Positions 34,928 through 46,808 of a DNA stretch of 64,000 bases are shown piece after piece. Position 1 is the first letter of the stretch, and the number at the start of each line of letters is the position of its first letter. The position numbers were made by a program, and so were the translations under genes. The notes below the pieces were generated by a model. The model did not search any database. It saw nothing but the letters and a program-made list of their open reading frames with translations, and was not told the DNA's origin. Origin of the DNA: Vitis vinifera (Eukaryota; Streptophyta; Magnoliopsida; Vitales; Vitaceae); contig NC_081821.1 of the NCBI RefSeq assembly GCF_030704535.1, positions 2,123,001-2,187,000 on the forward strand, written 5' to 3'.

Positions 34928-37900
34928 ATGGCTTTGCGTTTGATCCTCCTCCTGCAACTTGCAGTACTGGTATGGGAGTTAGAAGTTGCCGCTGAACTAG
35001 CTCTGCCGGGCTGTGCCAGCCACTGCGGCAATATCAGCATCCCATATCCATTTGGGACTACCCCAGAATGCTACCTAAACCAAGATTTCTTCATCAATTG
35101 CAACTCCACCCATCAAGCTTTTCTGACGGACAGTAACATAGATGTTCTATCGATTTCGGTTTCGGGTCAATTGCGAGTTCTTTCGTATGTGGCTCGAGAC
35201 TGTTACAACAAATCCGGGCAAAGAGTCGCCAACAACGATCCATGGATGACACTGGCGAAGTTCCCCATCTCCCATACTCGGAACAAGTTCATGACAGTGG
35301 GCTGCGACACCTACGCTTTCATTAAAGGCTCAAGTGGGAAAAAATACAAGACTGGCTGCTTATCACTGTGTGAGAGCAAAGATAGTGTTATCAACGGGTC
35401 TTGCTCGGGGATCGGCTGTTGCCAGACCACAATCCCTGTAAATGTAACGAGCATTGATATCAGTGTGGACAGCTACGACAGCTACACAGGTGTGTGGGAA
35501 TTTAATCCATGCGGCTTCGCTTTTGTGGCTGAAGATGGCTATTTCAACTTCTCTTCCGCAGACCTCCTTGATTTACAGAACAAAACCAAGGTTCCTACAG
35601 TGCTTGATTGGACAATAGGAGATGAGAAATGCGACCAAGCAAAGGAGAATGGAACAAGTTACGCCTGCAAGGACAATAGCTACTGTTATGATCCAGACAA
35701 TGGTCCTGGGTATAGGTGCAATTGCTCAGAGGGATATGAAGGAAACCCCTATCTCTTAAATGGTTGCAAGGGTACTATATCTTAATCCTTCATCACTTGT
35801 TTCTTCCATTTGATCTGATAATTGGATATTGATCATAGGAATCTTTTGTTTTTTGTCTTCAGATATCGATGAGTGTGAGGTTGATAACCCCTGCAATGTA
35901 ACACATACATGCCGGAATTTACCAGGGAGTTTTAGTTGTTTTTGCCCGGCTGGGTACGAAGGTGATGGATTTAAAATTGGCACAGGCTGCAGTCCCATGC
36001 CTAGCTCAGAGTCGAAGTTTCCTTTGGTTAATGTTGCCTTAGGTAAGTATCTTGTTTAATTACAGATTCTGCAGCTTAAACTTCTTGAAAATTGATAATT
36101 TGACATGATGTCATGCCCAAAACTATGGTTTGTATGAAGGCTTCAATGCATTTATTTTGTTTGTGGGTGAGGGCTTCGATTATTTACTTTTGGGGTTTGG
36201 TTGTTTGTGTGGAGGATTTAGGGTTAGAAAATTTTGGTATTTCGATTCTTGATATTCCACCTTAGAACTTGTCAATCTTATTCATATTCACCTTTGACTT
36301 TTCTCTTTCCATAGTCTTAAAAAATAAAAAATAAAAAATAAAAAAAGTCTGATTTTTCTCCATCCAAAGTCTTGGAAAAAAAAAAAGGTCTTCACTTGCG
36401 CAAATGAAACTAAAATTTGACTAATTCCACTTAAAACCAAGTCATTAAATAGACCTTTTCCCTTCTTTATTTTATTTTTAATTAATGTATAACATGGACA
36501 TGTATGGACATATTTGTAATTTATTTAGACTTAGCTGGTGTCTATTTTTTTTTATTACTTAATTCTAAATAGAACTTAAAATTAAATAGTATTTAATATT
36601 ATTAAGTATTAGGTTATTTAATTTTTAATATTTATTTCTATTAACAAATTACTTTTAGCATTTAGAAAAAAAATACTAAATCAATAAAAAGTGAAAAACA
36701 AACGAAGTAAAATTGAAAATAAGTTACTTTCAGTACAAAGTTAAAAAAACAAATAACACCTTAATGTATTTACTTCACACAAGTCCATTAAAAAGATCAT
36801 GTGCTAATGTTACAATTTTATTTTATTTTATTTGCAGGTATCAGCATAAGTCTTTTAGTTTTACTTTTGGTGAGTTCTTGGTTGTATTGGGGATTTAGGA
36901 AACGAAAGCTTATCAAATTGAAAGAGAAATTCTTTGAGCAAAATGGTGGTATCATGCTGCAACAACTACTCTCTAAGCACGAAGGATTTGCTGAAGCAAC
37001 TAAAATATTTACTACAGAAGACCTCAAGAAAGCAACAAACAACTATGATGAAAGAAGAGTTTTAGGTCGTGGAGGTCAAGGAACAGTTTATAAAGGAATA
37101 TTGGCAGATAATAGAGTTGTTGCAGTTAAAAAGTCCAAAATAATGGACCAAAGCCAAGTTGAGCAGTTCATTAATGAAGTGATTATCCTCTCCCAAGTCA
37201 ATCATAGAAATGTGGTAAAGCTATTAGGATGTTGTTTAGAGACGGAAGTTCCTTTATTAGTCTATGAATTTGTGATTAATGGAACCCTTTATGATCATCT
37301 ACACAACCAAGATCAAACATACTCTATTTCATGGGAAACTCGCTTACGAATAGCAACTGAAACGGCTGGAGCCCTTTGGTATTTACACTCTGCTGCTTCA
37401 ACTCCGATTATCCATAGAGATGTGAAGTCTACTAACATCCTTTTAGACAACAATTATACTGCCAAGGTATCCGATTTTGGAGCTTCAAGATTAATACCTC
37501 TAGATCAAGCTCAATTGACGACACTGGTACAAGGGACTCTTGGATACTTAGATCCTGAGTACTTTCACTCGAGTCAATTAACCGAAAAGAGTGATGTTTA
37601 TAGTTTTGGGGTTGTTCTTGTGGAATTACTAACAGGTAAAAAGGCACTTTCCTTTGATAGACTTGAAGAAGAGAGAAATTTAGCAATGTTCTTTGTTTCT
37701 TCAATGAAAGACGATCGCTTGTTTGAAATTCTTGATGATAGAGTTTTGAATGAGGGAAACACTAAGCATTTGAAGGAAGTTGCTATCTTAGCAAAGAGGT
37801 GTTTGATGGTAAAAGGAGAGGAAAGGCCTACTATGAAGGAAGTTGCGATGGAACTAGAGGGATTAAGAATATTAGAAACACATCCTTGGGTGAACAATAA

Positions 37901-38033
37901 TTCAAATCCAGAAGAAACTGAATACTTGATTGGTCAATCACAAGATGCTTATAAAGGTGATAACAGTAGCAACATAATAGGATATGATAGCATAAGAGAT
38001 CAAGTCATGGTGGACTTTAATGGTGGGCGGTGA
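34928..38033 (+). CDS. Wall-associated receptor kinase (WAK-like), three exons, intact
   Basis: Predicted plasma-membrane receptor of the WAK family, whose extracellular part binds cell-wall pectin and whose cytoplasmic part is a Ser/Thr kinase (family knowledge). Exons 34928-35771, 35863-36042 and 36838-38033 give 739 residues. Domains: signal peptide (1-22); GUB_WAK_bind region starting [21 protein letters not shown]-associated Cys-rich part; EGF-like [13 protein letters not shown]-Ca module [12 protein letters not shown] in exon 2; transmembrane segment about 343-361; kinase with [11 protein letters not shown] (about 418-428), VAVKK (K439), HRDVKSTN (D536), DFG (D554) and the [11 protein letters not shown] activation segment. 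HRD arginine is present, so it is an RD kinase. All key residues are intact. A Copia element lies 341 bases upstream, and intron 2 holds a small MITE. A degenerate tandem copy follows. Confidence 0.93.
36534..36760. mobile_element. Tourist-like MITE in intron 2 of the kinase gene
   Basis: Left end GCTGGTGTCTATTTTTTT, right end AAAAAAACAAATAACACC, flanked by TTA on both sides (36531-36533 and 36761-36763). It belongs to the same family as 38134-38399 (shared interior TTCTAAATAGAACTT and TTAAGTATTAGGTT). The corresponding intron of the second kinase copy lacks it. Confidence 0.7.
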
Positions 38034-38133
38034 TTGTTTAATTTGTGTACGCATGAGTAATTATTTTGTAATAGCAATATTTTTTTTGTAACAAATATAT
38101 GAATTATTAAGCATTAAATAAAACAAATTCTTA

Positions 38134-38399
38134 GGTGGTGTTTGTTTTTTTGGCTTTTTGCTAAAAGTAATTTAGTTTTAAAATTTAGGTTATTTGTTTT
38201 TCTACTTTTTATAAACTTTTTACTAAATAGAAAAAGCTAAAATATGTAGCTTTTTCTAAATAGAAAAAATAACATATTAATTTTTTTTACTTTTTAATAC
38301 TTAATAGAAATAAAATACTACAAAAACAAACAACCTAATATTTAACACTATTAAGCATTAAAGTTCTATTTAGAATTAAGTAAAAAAACAAACACCACC
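38134..38399. mobile_element. Tourist-like (PIF/Harbinger) MITE downstream of the kinase gene
   Basis: 266 bases with terminal inverted repeats GGTGGTGTTTGTTTTTTT and AAAAAAACAAACACCACC, flanked by TTA (38131-38133 and 38400-38402). TTA duplication and a TGTTTG end are typical of Tourist elements. No coding capacity. Confidence 0.85.
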
Positions 38400-38402
38400 T
38401 TA

Positions 38403-39838
38403 ATATGTTGATTAGTAGTTTTGTATAAACTTAATGAACATTTTACTCCAAAACTACTGATGTTTTATTTTAAATAACACATAAGTTTATTAAATTCTAA
38501 TTATCAAGACAAGTGAAAATTTGTAAAAATAGGTTTGATTAAGAAAAGTGAAAACTTTTGTTAAAAAATAAAATTTGTAAAATCTTGTTTGATTTTAAGA
38601 TTCCACGTACCTAACAAAAAAATTGTGAAAAGAATATAATAATTTTTTTTTATAATATACACATACAAGTAATGTGAGGTGCTGCAATTGCTAGGACACT
38701 AAAATTGTCTGCTTCAACTAACCACACGGCTTCCAATCTCCCAAACACACGAACATACCATACAAATGTATTCTATTAATTATGTAGACATATAAGAGTT
38801 ACAACCTAGATCATCATTCTCCTAATTAAAAAGAAATATGAAATGGCAGACAGTAGTTTTCCAGTTAAAATTATAGAAGTCATGTTTGGTAACATGGGAA
38901 AGCATATTTTGATTTCATTGTTATTTCTTTTTTAACATGAATGAATTGAATTTGGGCTAAATTTTTCAATGAAAATTTAAGTTGATATCAAAATTGAAGG
39001 TAATTAAAGATGATTTAATATTTTTTAAAGCATATGTAATATCTTTTTTTTTTAATTATAAAAAAAACACTGTGGATAGATACCAAGTGTTTAAAAATAT
39101 TTTTTAAAATTGTTTTCAAAAGCATTTTTAAACATATGGGATTACCTTATAATTAATTATTATTCCCTTTGGGTATTTTTAATATTGGATTATTTGATTA
39201 AAAGAGTTTTTAAAAATGCAATTTTTTAAATTTGATCTCCTACTTTTTTTTATCTCATTTGGATAAAAATACTTTCATTATTTTCTTGTAAAAGTAACCC
39301 TCTCTTTTAAAACTTTCATATAAATACTTAAAATGATTAAAGGGTATTTATGCCAAAAATTGGTTATATACTTTTTAAGATAAAACATGGGAATAATTAG
39401 ATTCATAATTCAGAAATTATTTCATCCTATTAACTGATTTTTTTTTTAATATTTAATACTTATGATCTTGTTTTACGTTGTTAAGAGGTTATGTAACCAC
39501 ATACAAACAAGTTTGATAAGGACTCGTGGCCTCATCAAGTGCCGGCCACCACAGAATTTGGTTGTGTAGGTCATTTCTAGTATAGAATTAGTGTAATTTT
39601 CAAATAAAACCCCAAGAATAATGGCCAAAGACCCCATTTGCTTTTGTCTCAAGAAGCCGACAGGTGAACAAGCCTTGACTGGGTATTGTACTGAATATCT
39701 TTAATTCTAGATGAGATAATTGACAGATTATATACTTGGAACCCTTCCATTGGCAGTGATTTTACTTTATATCTTGATTCCATAACATCATCCCAATGTC
39801 GCCATGACAAAATTTCAATACAACTTGCAGTTCATTCC
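38403..39838. other. Intergenic DNA between the two kinase copies
   Basis: 38403-39430 is AT-rich without recognisable genes. From about 39435 the sequence matches the upstream region of the first kinase gene on both sides of the Copia insertion, giving an uninterrupted reference for the pre-insertion site. Confidence 0.6.
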
Positions 39839-39845
39839 TATAAAA
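39839..39845 (+). promoter_or_regulatory. TATA box of the kinase pseudogene
   Basis: TATAAAA about 75 bases before the former start codon, in the same context as at 34832. Confidence 0.6.
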
Positions 39846-41442
39846 GATCCAAAGTGTTAATCAGACACTTCTCCACAGAAAAATCTGAGAAGAAGAAGAA
39901 GGAAAGGGGCCGGAGCCATGGCTCTGCGTTTGATCCTCCTCCTGCAAATTGCAGTACTGGTATGGGCGATGGAAGCTGCCGCTGAACTAGCCCTTCCGGG
40001 CTGTGCCAGCCACTGCGGCAATATCAGCATCCCATATCCATCTGGGACTACCCCAGAATGCTATCTAAACCAAGATTTCTTCATCAATTGCAGCTCCACC
40101 CATCAAGCTTTTTCGACGGACAGTGACATAGATGCTCTATCGATTTCAGTTTCGGGTCAATTGCGAGTCCTTTCGTATGTGGCTCGAGACTGTTACAACA
40201 AATCCGGGCAAAGAGCCGCCAACAACGATCCATGGATGACACTGGCGAAGTTCCCCATCTCCCATACTCGGAACAAGTTCATGACAATGGGCTGCGACAC
40301 CTACGCCTTCATTGAAGGCTCAAGCGGGCAAAGGTACAAGATTGGCTGACTGTCACTGTGCGAGAGAATTGATAATGTTATCAACAGGTCCTGCTCGGGG
40401 ATCGGCTGTTGCCAGACCACAATCCCAGCAAATGTAAGGAGCTATGAGATCAGTGTGGAAAGCTACAACAACCATAGAGAAGTATGGGCTTTTAATCCAT
40501 CCAGCTTCGTCTTTGTGGCTGAAGATGGCGCTTTCAGCTTCTCCTCCACTGACCTCCTTGATTTACAGAAGAAAACCAGGGTTCCTACAGTGCTTGATTG
40601 GACAATAAGAGATGAGAAATGCGACCAAGCAAAGGAGAATGAAACAAGTTACGCCTGCAAGGACAATAGCTACAGTTATAACCCAGACAATGGTCCTGGG
40701 TGTAGGTGCAGTTGCTCAGAGGGATATGAAGAAAACCCTTATCTTCCTCATGGTTGCAAGGGTACAATATCTTAATCCTTCATCACTTGTTTCTTCCATT
40801 TGATCTGATAATTGGATATTGATTATTGGAATTTTTTGTTTTTTGTCTTCAGATATCGATGAGTGTGAGGTTGATCACCCCTGCAATGTAACACATACAT
40901 GCCAGAATTTACCAGGAAGTTATAGTTGCTCTTGCTCATGCCAGCTGGGTATGAAGGTGATAGCAAAAAAGATGGCACAGGCTGCAGTCCCATACCTAGC
41001 TCAGAGTTCAAATTTCCTTCGATTAATGTTGTCTTAGGTAAGTATCTATTTTAATTACTCACAATGAAGCTTAAACTTCAGGAAAATTGATAGCTAATTT
41101 CATGCCCAAAACCATGGTTTGGACGATGACTAATTCAATGAATTTATTTTTGTTTGTGGGTGAGGGCTTCGTTTATTAATTACTTTTGGGGTTAATTTGG
41201 TCGTTTGGGTGGAAGATTTAGGGTTAGAAAATTTTGGTCTTTGGATCCATGATACTCTACCTTAGAACTTGTCGATCTTAATTAGCATTGACTTTTCTTT
41301 TTCCAAAGTCTTAAAAAAAGCTCTTAACTTGCAGAAATCAAACTAGAATTTGATTAAATCCACTTAAAACCAATTCACTATTTTGCAAATAGATCTTGTC
41401 TTTTCTTTATTTAATTTTTAATTAATATATTAAATAAACACC

Positions 41443-41455
<13 letters not shown>

Positions 41456-41512
<57 letters not shown>
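41456..41512. repeat. (AT)n microsatellite in pseudogene intron 2
   Basis: About 57 bases of TA dinucleotides, close to where the intact copy carries the MITE. Confidence 0.95.
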
Positions 41513-41516
<4 letters not shown>

Positions 41517-42377
41517 CTATTAAAAAGATTATGTGCTAATATTACAATTTTATTTTATTTGCAGGTATTAGGGTAAGCCTTTTAGTTTTACTTTTGGTGA
41601 GTTCTTGGTTGTATTGGGGATTTAGGCAACAAAGCTTATCAAATTGAAAGAGAAATTCTTTGAGCAAATGGTGGTATCATGCTGCAACAACTACTCTCTA
41701 AGCACGAAGGATTTGCCGAAGCAACTAAAATATTTGCTACAAAAGACCTCAAGAAAGCAACAAACAACTATGATGAAAGAAGAGTTTTAGGTCGTGGAGG
41801 TCAAAGAACAGTTTATAAAGGAATATTGGCAGATAATAGAGTTGTTATCATTAAAAAGTCCAAAATAATGGACCAAAGCCAAGTTGAGCAATTCATTAAT
41901 GAAGTGATTATTCTCTCCCAAATCAATCCTAGAAATGTGGTAAAGTTATTGGGATATTGTTTAGAGACTGAAGTTCCTTTATTAGTCTATGAATTTGTGA
42001 CTAATGGGACCTTTTATAATCATCTACACAATCAAGATCAAGCATCCTCTATTTCATGGGAAACTCGCTTACAAATAGCAATTGAAACAACTAGAGCCCT
42101 TTAGTATTTACACTCTATAACTTCAATTTCGATTATTCATAGAGATGTGAAGTCTACTAACATGCTTTAAGATAACAATTATACTACTAAGGTATCTGAT
42201 TTTGGAGCTTCAAGATTGATACCTTTAGATCAAGCCCAATTGACCACATTGGTGCAAGGGACTCTTGGATACTTAGATCCTGAGTACTTCCACTCAAGTC
42301 AACTAACCAAGAAAAGTGATGTTTACAGTTTTGGGGTTGTTCTTATGGAATTATTAACAGGAAAAAAAGGTACTTTC

Positions 42378-43182
42378 TGTTGTCACCTCGCGTACCCGAT
42401 GGTCCACGTTGCTGCTATATGGACGGACACGTGATTCTCAACACACAAGGGGTTCTTGATTCAGTGGTTGCACCTGCAAAAGGCATCCGGACAGGGTGTC
42501 CGGACGCACCCTCCGATGGTTTTGTTAGCCATGGTGAGAAAGAGATATATAAATCAGTTGGCCTTTTCCTAGGTATCCAGAGATTACCAGGAGATCCCCT
42601 TTCTTCTTCGTGCGAAGGTATATATATCCAGCTTCAGGGGTACTGTTCCTCTCATTAATGGTGAGGAGATCTTTTCTGTTGTGATGATGACAATAGGTGT
42701 TAGTAGGAGCACTATCATCCTACGAATGGCTGTCAGAGACTATGGTAGGTGATGCGGCCGTCAGAGATCGTGGGAAGCGATTATGCAGAATGATCGTGGG
42801 AAGTGACTTGCTGTCACTTCCTCTTGTCTTCTCATTCTGCAGGTGATGGGATGTGGGCCATGGCTGCTTGTTGTGATTGCGTGTAAGACTCGCTTTACTT
42901 TAATTGACCATCCAGAAGATTTATATCCGGATGGCTCATGCTGATTATCCGGATGTGTTGTGGAGGCTATCCGGATGTGTACGCTCTGCCAGCGTCGTTT
43001 GCTCTTCCTTGGATAGGAGAAGATGAAACGTCGTTTGCCTTTCCTTGAAGCGGTCCGGATAGGATAACTGCACCATGCATATCCTTAAGGGAATCCGGAT
43101 GATGATGGTCCGGCTGATAACACGTGCCACGCGTCACTATGAGCTGCGTGCCACGTGTTTCCCAAGGGGAGGGGTCCCTACA
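42378..43182 (+). mobile_element. Solo LTR (805 bp) in the kinase pseudogene
   Basis: Begins TGTTGTCACC and ends GGTCCCTACA, flanked by CTTTC (42373-42377 and 43183-43187). Removing it and one duplication copy gives continuity with the intact paralogue. Strongly GC-richer than the host. A TATATAAA box lies at about 42547-42554 on the plus strand. At least eight TCCGGA palindromes (several as ATCCGGAT) occur, most between 42920 and 43110. The length is close to that of a known grapevine Gypsy element LTR (Gret1, about 0.8 kb by memory), but I cannot confirm identity. Confidence 0.85.
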
Positions 43183-43566
43183 CTTTCCTTTGATAGGTCC
43201 CAAAAAAAGAGAAATTTAACAATATACTTTGTTTCTTTAATGAAAAACAATTGTTTGTTTGAAATTCTTGATTATAAAGTTTTGAACGAGGGAAATGCTA
43301 AGCATTTAAAGGAAGTTGCTATCTTAGCTAAAAGGTGTTTGATGGTAAAAGGATATGAAAGGCCTACTATGAAGGAAGTTGCAATGGAACTAGAGGGATT
43401 AAGAATATTGGAGACACATCCTTGGGTGAAGGGTGATTCAAATCCGGAAGAAACGTAATGCTTAATTGGCCAACCACAAGATGCTTATGAAGGTGATAAT
43501 AATAGTAACATAATAGGGTATGATAGCATAATGGATCAAGTCATAGTGGACTTTGATTGTGGGTGG

Positions 43567-45830
43567 TGATTGTTTAATTTATGTATGTGTATTTAATTAT
43601 TTTGTAATAAAAATAATTTTTTGTTGTAACAAGTATATGAATTTATTCTAAAAGAATTAGACAACCTTTTCGAAATTTATTTTTGAGAACAATTTCAAAA
43701 ATATTTGCAAACATACCCATATTCACTTTAAAAAAACAAGACAAATTAAAGCTAATTAAAGCCTTGGGATCTTAAATCTTAATCAAAGAATGTGAAATTA
43801 TTAAAGAACTATTTTGGAACACAACCATCTTTTGGTGATGACTTATGAGCATTATAAAAAAAAATTTAAAATTTTAAAAAAGAAAAAGAAAAAGAAAAGA
43901 GAGTCATGTTTGTACGGATTTTTATGCATGGTTTGTCTGGTAATAGGTTGTTATATAATCAAATTGCCCTCAACACACTCACCATCCAGCTAATTATTCA
44001 TAGTAAAATATTTGAATATTGAATGTAATATATGCTTTGATAGCATTAAGTATATTTAAGTAATAGAATTGTGGACCAATTCAACTTTTGGCATGAAAAA
44101 ATAAATAAAATGAAATTTGGTGTAGGATATAAATGAATAAATAAATAAAAAGGCTACAAATAAGTAATGTTGGGTTTTTCAAATTTTTATTACTTAGAAC
44201 CCTTAAACAAACTAAATATTTAATTTCATATTTATTATTTTTACAATGATGAATATGAAAATAATAGAATTAAGATGAAAGCTAAACAACTTAAATTTAG
44301 GAATTATTAAGAAAACTTTAATTTATTAAATGTTCTTTTTAACATATATATTATTTAATTATAAAATTTTGCTAATTTTTTTTCAAATACTTATAGGCTT
44401 ATTGGAAGGTTGATATGATACATTTTAAGGAAGATTTCTACAATTTACCTTATAATAGTAATAATTCTTTTTTCTTTTTTCTTTTTTCAGTATTTAACTT
44501 CTTTTGAAAATATTCAAAATATGAGAATCATCTCATAAATGAAAGATATCAAAACGACAAAATGTTAAAAAACTTGATTGAGATTTTTTTTTTCCTTTTT
44601 TCTTTTAAATCAATATTCAAATCCCAAATCATGCAATTTTTGTCCTCATGCACCCCACAACCTAACCAATCAGTGGACTTCAATTGCTTTCCTACTCTAA
44701 CTGCCTAAGCATCACCCATATAATTTAATACCAAACCCTAGGTTCCCGTCATCATTGAATTATCCCAACTAAGATTCTTCATAAACAAGTAATTTTCTTA
44801 ATTCTAAACTAAACAATGTCTTTGTCTACCTAGCAACATTCTTACACATAATCTTCTCTCGTGTTATACACCCATGTAATATGTAAAAAGTTCTCTTAAT
44901 CCTGGAAAATTAGTCAAAATAAAATAAAAATCGAGCATTTTTATAACATGTTTGATAAAAATTTAGTGAATGTGATAAACCCACCAACCCACCTCCCAAT
45001 TGATGGATATGGTACTTGTATGTTACAATATATTGGTCGAAACCAAAATTCATTCGATCATAATCCGTTGACCAAGAACATTTAATGAACACTTTCTTTG
45101 AATAAGTTAAAAGGTTACATTTACTTTTGGAAAATTAAATAAACAACAAAAAGACAAAATGGAAGGAAAAAAAACATAAAAGTAAAAATAAAAAATGGTA
45201 ATTTAAAGTTCCCAATCAATCAATAATGCACGTAACTCCACAGGATTGCTATAAAGGATCTTTAATTTGGTCTATTTTAACATTGAGTATATAAGCATGG
45301 AGCATATATTATGCAAGCTAGCATAGTATTTGAGAGTGACAACACACCTAGAATAGATATGAAAATGCCATACTGCCTTGCGAAAAATATACTGGTGGGG
45401 TCTGTCATATATGAGTTAGGTGTGGCCTGATAGAATAATATGTCGTATCATTGGGTTGGTGGTGTCCTTAAGTGAGCTATGTATGCTCCATTGCCTAACC
45501 ATAACCTCCATGCCTAACACCATGTGCTCGTCTAAATAAACTAAGGGGGAGAAAGTAAAGAGGGTAGAGATGAGTGCATTCATCTTACATGAAATTTAAG
45601 GTATTAGTAGTACTTGTAAGTTGTAACAGGCTGGCCTGATTTAACCTATCTGGTATTGAAGTTTTCATGCTTCCATCTTTTTGGGATTCGTGGGGAGATA
45701 TGGAAGTTTTATGTTTTTGGGGTTACTGAGCAACAATTGGCCAATGGCCATCTTGCTATTTTGCTCATCTGTCCTGCCTCCTTGAATTGAAAAAAGACAA
45801 AAAAAATACATGCCTTTTATTATTATTATA
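43567..45830. other. Intergenic DNA, AT-rich
   Basis: 43567-43660 matches the 3' flank of the intact kinase gene. Beyond that there is no gene or clear repeat; several A/T runs only. 45230-45800 is slightly less AT-rich and may be the promoter of the DUF4228 gene. Confidence 0.4.
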
Positions 45831-45889
45831 GGGGAGTATCTCTTTGGTTAAGTCTTAACTCTTAACTGACAAGTCTCATCCCCCCCACC

Positions 45890-46290
45890 CTCTCTCTCGC
45901 TCTTAAAATCATTCATGTTCACAGCCACACAAGCCCCAGGCCCCCAACCCATTTCCCTAGCCTCTCTCTCTCGATCTCTCTGCCCATTCTCCTCCTCCTC
46001 CTCCCCCTCTCTCTCTCTCTCGCTTTCTTTTAAATTCATTCATCTTCACAGCCACACAAGCTCCAACCCATTTCCCTACCCTCTCTCTGCCCTCTCCCTC
46101 TATCTCTCTCTCTCCCCCTCCCCCTCTCCCTCCCCATTCTCGTATAGCCAGCCTCTTCTCATGCACAAATTCTTTCATACTAAAATATCCCTTCACTCAA
46201 TGGAAGTGAGTGGATACCCATTTCCCTAGCCTCTCTCATCATTCTCACCCTTTATCAACCCGCTCTCCCCCTTTCTCTCCCTCCGTCAAA
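45890..46290 (+). repeat. Duplicated pyrimidine-rich 5' leader of the DUF4228 gene
   Basis: A block beginning CATTCAT(G/C)TTCACAGCCACACAAG, then CCAACCCATTTCCCTA, then long CT/CTC tracts, occurs twice with 127-base spacing (TTCACAG at 45918 and 46045). A third partial copy (CCCATTTCCCTAGCCTCTCTC) is at about 46217. It ends just before the ATG at 46305, so it probably lies in the 5' UTR or core promoter. Confidence 0.8.
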
Positions 46291-46304
46291 CACCACAAAG
46301 ATCC

Positions 46305-46808
46305 ATGGGGAATGCAACATCCTGTGCTCCTTCGATCTTATCCAATACTGGAGTAGTGAAAGTCTTGTCCTCTGATGGAAGACTGGAAGTATACACAAGG
46401 CCAGTCAAAGCAGCTGAGCTCATGCTGGACAAGCCAGGACACTTTGTCTGCAACTCCACCGACCTCAAAGTAGGCCAAAGGATACCGGGACTCTCAGCAG
46501 ACGAAGAGCTAGAGCTGCGCCAACTCTATTTCCTTCTTCCCATGGAAATGCTCTACTCAGTGCTCACCCATGAAGAAATAAGCTCTCTCTCTTACAAGGC
46601 ATCCAAAGTAGTAAAACATAGAAGCACTTCCAACAACTTTGGCAGAATTTTTCCACTGGGTCTAAGCGATTTTTGTATGTTCCCTTCAGAAACTAAGACA
46701 CTGGCCTCCCCTACCACTGATCATCCTGAGCCAGTTCAGAGGTACTCAAGGCAGAGATCATGGAGCCCTGCTTTGGAGACCATCGTTGAAACTCCATCTA
46801 GGCTTTGA
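46305..46808 (+). CDS. DUF4228 domain protein, probably N-myristoylated
   Basis: Single-exon gene for a 167-residue protein. The N-terminus MGNATSC fits an N-myristoylation site with a nearby cysteine for palmitoylation, so membrane attachment is likely. The DUF4228 core follows: VVKVLSSDGRLEVYTRPVKAAELM (about 18-41), then PGHFVCNSTDL, then ELELRQLYFLLPMEML (about 68-84) and the SVLTHEEISSL segment. The C-terminal part is Ser/Pro-rich with RYSRQRSWSPALETI and ends TPSRL. Length and motif order match the family. Members are often stress-induced in plants (family knowledge); the exact function is unknown. Start chosen because the myristoylation motif needs this methionine. The CT-rich duplicated leader lies directly upstream. 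Confidence 0.88.
   Translation: MGNATSCAPSILSNTGVVKVLSSDGRLEVYTRPVKAAELMLDKPGHFVCNSTDLKVGQRIPGLSADEELELRQLYFLLPMEMLYSVLTHEEISSLSYKASKVVKHRSTSNNFGRIFPLGLSDFCMFPSETKTLASPTTDHPEPVQRYSRQRSWSPALETIVETPSRL

Larger units (their letters stand above)
39918..43566 (+). pseudogene. Wall-associated kinase pseudogene, tandem copy
   Basis: Clear tandem duplicate of the gene at 34928 with matching exons and introns. Exon 1 starts with the same [10 protein letters not shown] signal peptide but meets a TGA at 40347-40349 (TGC in the intact copy). In the EGF exon five extra bases at about 40935-40940 shift the frame. Exon 3 (from 41565) has two one-base deletions between the membrane segment and about 41665. 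In the kinase, stops occur at 42102-42104 (TGG to TAG) and 42168-42170 (TTA to TAA, just after HRDVKSTN). An 805-bp solo LTR splits the kinase C-lobe at 42378-43182, and a further early stop is at 43456-43458. No functional protein is possible; expression as a non-coding transcript cannot be excluded because the TATA region is preserved. Confidence 0.93.

Noticed and set aside
42380-42658. Open frame inside the solo LTR
   Set aside because: The LTR is non-coding and the frame has no similarity that I recognise.
42378-43182. Firm assignment of the solo LTR to Gret1
   Set aside because: Length and ends are compatible, but the identification rests on memory only and cannot be verified here.
45915-46229. 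104-codon frame in the CT-rich leader
   Set aside because: It merely translates CT and CTC repeats into Ser/Leu/Pro runs.
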